A stretch of DNA of 64,000 nucleotides from JAGOTP01 sp964598725 (GTDB lineage Bacteria; Patescibacteriota; Patescibacteriia; 2-12-FULL-60-25), in contig CAZRCW010000001.1 of assembly GCA_964598725.1 (NCBI GenBank), forward strand, positions 372,001 to 436,000, in the 5' to 3' direction. The notes below the pieces were generated by a model. The model was given only the letters and a program-made list of their open reading frames with translations. It was not told the DNA's origin and did not search any database. Positions 61,895 to 64,000 of this stretch are shown here, in pieces. The position numbers and the translations under genes are program-made. Every line of letters starts with the position of its first letter. Position 1 is the stretch's first letter.

Positions 61895-64000
61895 ATGAGT
61901 CTTGCAAAAAGAATCCTCTCGAGCTTCGTCTCGTTGACGACGGTTCTCTCGACGGTGAGCGCAGGTATGCTCGCGTTGCCACACGGCGCGTCAGCTGCCA
62001 CGCTTGTCCCGGGTGACCTCATCAAAGCTTCCGGTCCAGCCGTGTATTACTACGCGTCCGACATGAAGCGCTACGTGTTCCCAAACGAAACCACATTCTT
62101 CTCGTGGTTCCCAGATTTCTCGTCCGTTAAGACCATTACGGGTGATGAACTCGCCGCTATCTCCATTGGTGGAAACCTCGTGATCCGCCCAGGCACCAAG
62201 CTTGTGAAGATCACGACCGATCCAAAGGTCTACGCGGTTTCAGCCGGCGGTGTGCTTCGCTGGGTCGAATCTGAATCAGTCGCTACTTCGCTTTACGGCT
62301 CAGCTTGGGCCCGCCGCGTTGTCGACGTTCCAGATGCGTTCTTCACGAACTACACAACTGGTGCTTCGCTCGCTACAGCAGTTCACCCAAATGGCACGCT
62401 TATCTCGTACCAGGGTGATTCATCTCGCTACATCGTCATGGATGGCATGAAGCGCAAGTTTGTCCCAGACTCCGCTTTCGCGGCTAACGGGTTCAACGCT
62501 GCGAACGTGATCCAGACGACGATCTCGTACCCAAATGGCAGCGATGTCACGGGTCGCGAAGCGATGATCTCCGATGCGATTTATCGCGTCAGCGGTCCAG
62601 TTGCTACCAGCGAATTGAAAGTTTCGTTGGCTTCCGACACTCCAGCTCGCGCCACGCTTCCTCAGGGTAGCTCCGGCAGCCAGCTCGCCAAGTTCAACTT
62701 CACAGCCGGCTCCGGTGACGTCCGCGTCACAGGTCTCCGCGTGAAGCGCTCTGGCGTCGGTGCAACTTCCGACTTCTCCAACCTTTACCTTTACGATGCG
62801 AACGGCACACGTCTCACGACGGGTCGCTCCGTCAACTCGGTCACCCAGACTGTTGATTTCAACGGTTTGAACTGGACAGTTCCAGCGGGTCAGACCTGGT
62901 CATTGGTCTTGGTCGGTGATGTGAAGGGTTCCATCACTTCCGGTGGTGAACACACCTTCGAACTCCCAGACGCTGCTTCAGTCGTCGTCGCTGGCAACAC
63001 TGCTTCGACAACGCCTGTCACGATTGGTGGTTCATTCCCAGTCCGCGGTAACTCCTTCGTGATCGGTACAACGAGCGCTGCTCGCTTGGACATCCAGAAG
63101 GGTTCGCAGCCTTCCAACCCAAACGTTGGATCGATGCAGTCGGAAATTTCCAACTTCAAGTTGACGGCTAATACGAACGACGTTCTCGTCCGCCGCATTA
63201 CCCTCTACCAAGCTGGAAACATGCCAAACACCGATCTTAAGAACTTCAACCTCTACCAGGGTGCGTCGCTTGTTGCGACCGCTTCGGTAGTGAGTTCGAA
63301 CAACCAGATCGTGTTGAACTTCTCAGGTGAAGGCTACCTCATTCCAAACGGAGTGACGCGCGTCTTCTCTTTGAAGGCTGATGTTACTGGCCGTTCCAGC
63401 AACACCATCAAAACCTACGTTGAATACTCAGCAGACGTCATGGCACTCGACAAGGTCTACGGATCCGGCGTGCTTGTCTGTAACGGTACTTCGACAAGTG
63501 GTTGTTCCTCGAGCAACGGCACATTCGACGGTACCGGTTCCAACTTCATCACACTTACCACCCAGGGTGGTCAGTTGACGGTTGCCTACAACGGTCCTGG
63601 TACGACAAACGTTGCGAAGGGTCAGAATAACGTTGTGTTCATGCGCTTCGCCTTGAGCTCCCAGAGTGCAAACCTCGAAATCCGCAACATGCGTCTTTCG
63701 GTCGGTTCCACGAACGGTGGTCTCGTCGCTACAGGCACATCGAGCTTCACGGATTACATCCGCAACGTCCGCGTTCGCGATATGGCGACAGGTCAGGTCC
63801 TCCAGGGTCCAACGTCCGCTTCGGGCGCTAACGGATACACGGCAGGTGCTGCAACCTCGAGCTTCATCTTCAACAACTCGATCTACCTCAACGCTGGTGA
63901 AACACGCAACTTCGAAGTCATTGCTGACATGTACAACACAGACAACAGCGACTTCGTTGGTAAGAAATACCGCGCTACGTTGAACCCATTCGTGTCTGGT
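61895..64000 (+). CDS. Large secreted surface-layer-like protein (runs off right edge)
   Basis: The frame is open from ATG 61895 to the window edge, 702 codons without a stop. The first about 35 residues are a signal peptide ending near HGASAA. Three repeats of a module follow (forms of GPAVYYYASDMKRYVFPNE, around residues 50-200), then beta-rich domains with Ser/Thr/Gly and Asn (residues 200 on). Such repeats occur in surface-layer-like proteins of Patescibacteria. The gene sits just behind the sigma/DUF5667 pair and the structured leader. Confidence 0.85.
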   Translation, partial: MSLAKRILSSFVSLTTVLSTVSAGMLALPHGASAATLVPGDLIKASGPAVYYYASDMKRYVFPNETTFFSWFPDFSSVKTITGDELAAISIGGNLVIRPGTKLVKITTDPKVYAVSAGGVLRWVESESVATSLYGSAWARRVVDVPDAFFTNYTTGASLATAVHPNGTLISYQGDSSRYIVMDGMKRKFVPDSAFAANGFNAANVIQTTISYPNGSDVTGREAMISDAIYRVSGPVATSELKVSLASDTPARATLPQGSSGSQLAKFNFTAGSGDVRVTGLRVKRSGVGATSDFSNLYLYDANGTRLTTGRSVNSVTQTVDFNGLNWTVPAGQTWSLVLVGDVKGSITSGGEHTFELPDAASVVVAGNTASTTPVTIGGSFPVRGNSFVIGTTSAARLDIQKGSQPSNPNVGSMQSEISNFKLTANTNDVLVRRITLYQAGNMPNTDLKNFNLYQGASLVATASVVSSNNQIVLNFSGEGYLIPNGVTRVFSLKADVTGRSSNTIKTYVEYSADVMALDKVYGSGVLVCNGTSTSGCSSSNGTFDGTGSNFITLTTQGGQLTVAYNGPGTTNVAKGQNNVVFMRFALSSQSANLEIRNMRLSVGSTNGGLVATGTSSFTDYIRNVRVRDMATGQVLQGPTSASGANGYTAGAATSSFIFNNSIYLNAGETRNFEVIADMYNTDNSDFVGKKYRATLNPFVSG

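Overview
The window looks like a piece of a Patescibacteria (Candidate Phyla Radiation) chromosome. The 16S rRNA gene (about 47916-49415) carries substitutions in the 530 loop and in the 910 and 1400 regions that occur in that group. Gene content fits too: a shortened HrcA, paired sigma factor/DUF5667 genes, DUF3467, DUF5667, a lone VirD4-like ATPase, O-antigen-ligase-like and GT4 genes, and a large repeat-built surface protein. Hand-counted sample lines of resident genes are close to 48% GC. TGA is used as a stop and an RF2 gene is present, so the code looks standard. I cannot place it below phylum level from sequence alone.

Layout. 1-16.4 kb is an accessory zone of small, mostly singly transcribed genes (M23-like, S51 peptidase, VOC, Nudix, pentapeptide, HAD, MsrA, cupin, CAP, phosphotransferase), with perfect-hairpin terminators and two truncated genes. 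15.6-17.7 kb holds tRNA-Trp, an SDR and glyA. 17.8-23.1 kb is the CIRCE-controlled hrcA-grpE-hsp20-dnaK-DUF3467-dnaJ cluster, with a strongly paired 155-nt segment between dnaK and DUF3467. 23.1-36.6 kb has a sigma/DUF5667 pair, cysS, a VirD4-like membrane ATPase, dnaX and an O-antigen-ligase-like protein. 37.7-39.8 kb is a second CIRCE unit (groES-groEL). 41.9-47.7 kb has prfB, nfi, an ABC exporter and rsmA. 47.7-49.6 kb is a stand-alone 16S unit closed by two intrinsic terminators, with no 23S in the window. 52.9-59.7 kb is a cell-surface polysaccharide cluster (ligase, three GT4). 59.8-64 kb is a second sigma/DUF5667 pair, a highly structured leader and a surface protein running off the right edge.

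Two genome-scale patterns stand out. First, many resident genes have a -10-like hexamer ending only 6-8 nt before the ATG and no Shine-Dalgarno motif, which implies leaderless transcripts, although the 16S 3' end keeps the anti-SD. Second, seven foreign-looking GC-rich single-gene islands (about 1602-2021, 8848-9378, 10065-10382, 25612-26418, 36684-37553, 39911-41683, 49873-52665) interrupt the chromosome. Most carry an SD and their own hairpin terminator, and most follow an AT-rich promoter with a 17-nt spacer. The largest encodes a myxobacterial-style Cys-rich repeat lipoprotein just behind the 16S gene.

The most promising undescribed elements are the dnaK-downstream structured RNA, the structured (possibly c-di-AMP-riboswitch-like) leader of the surface protein, and the island architecture.
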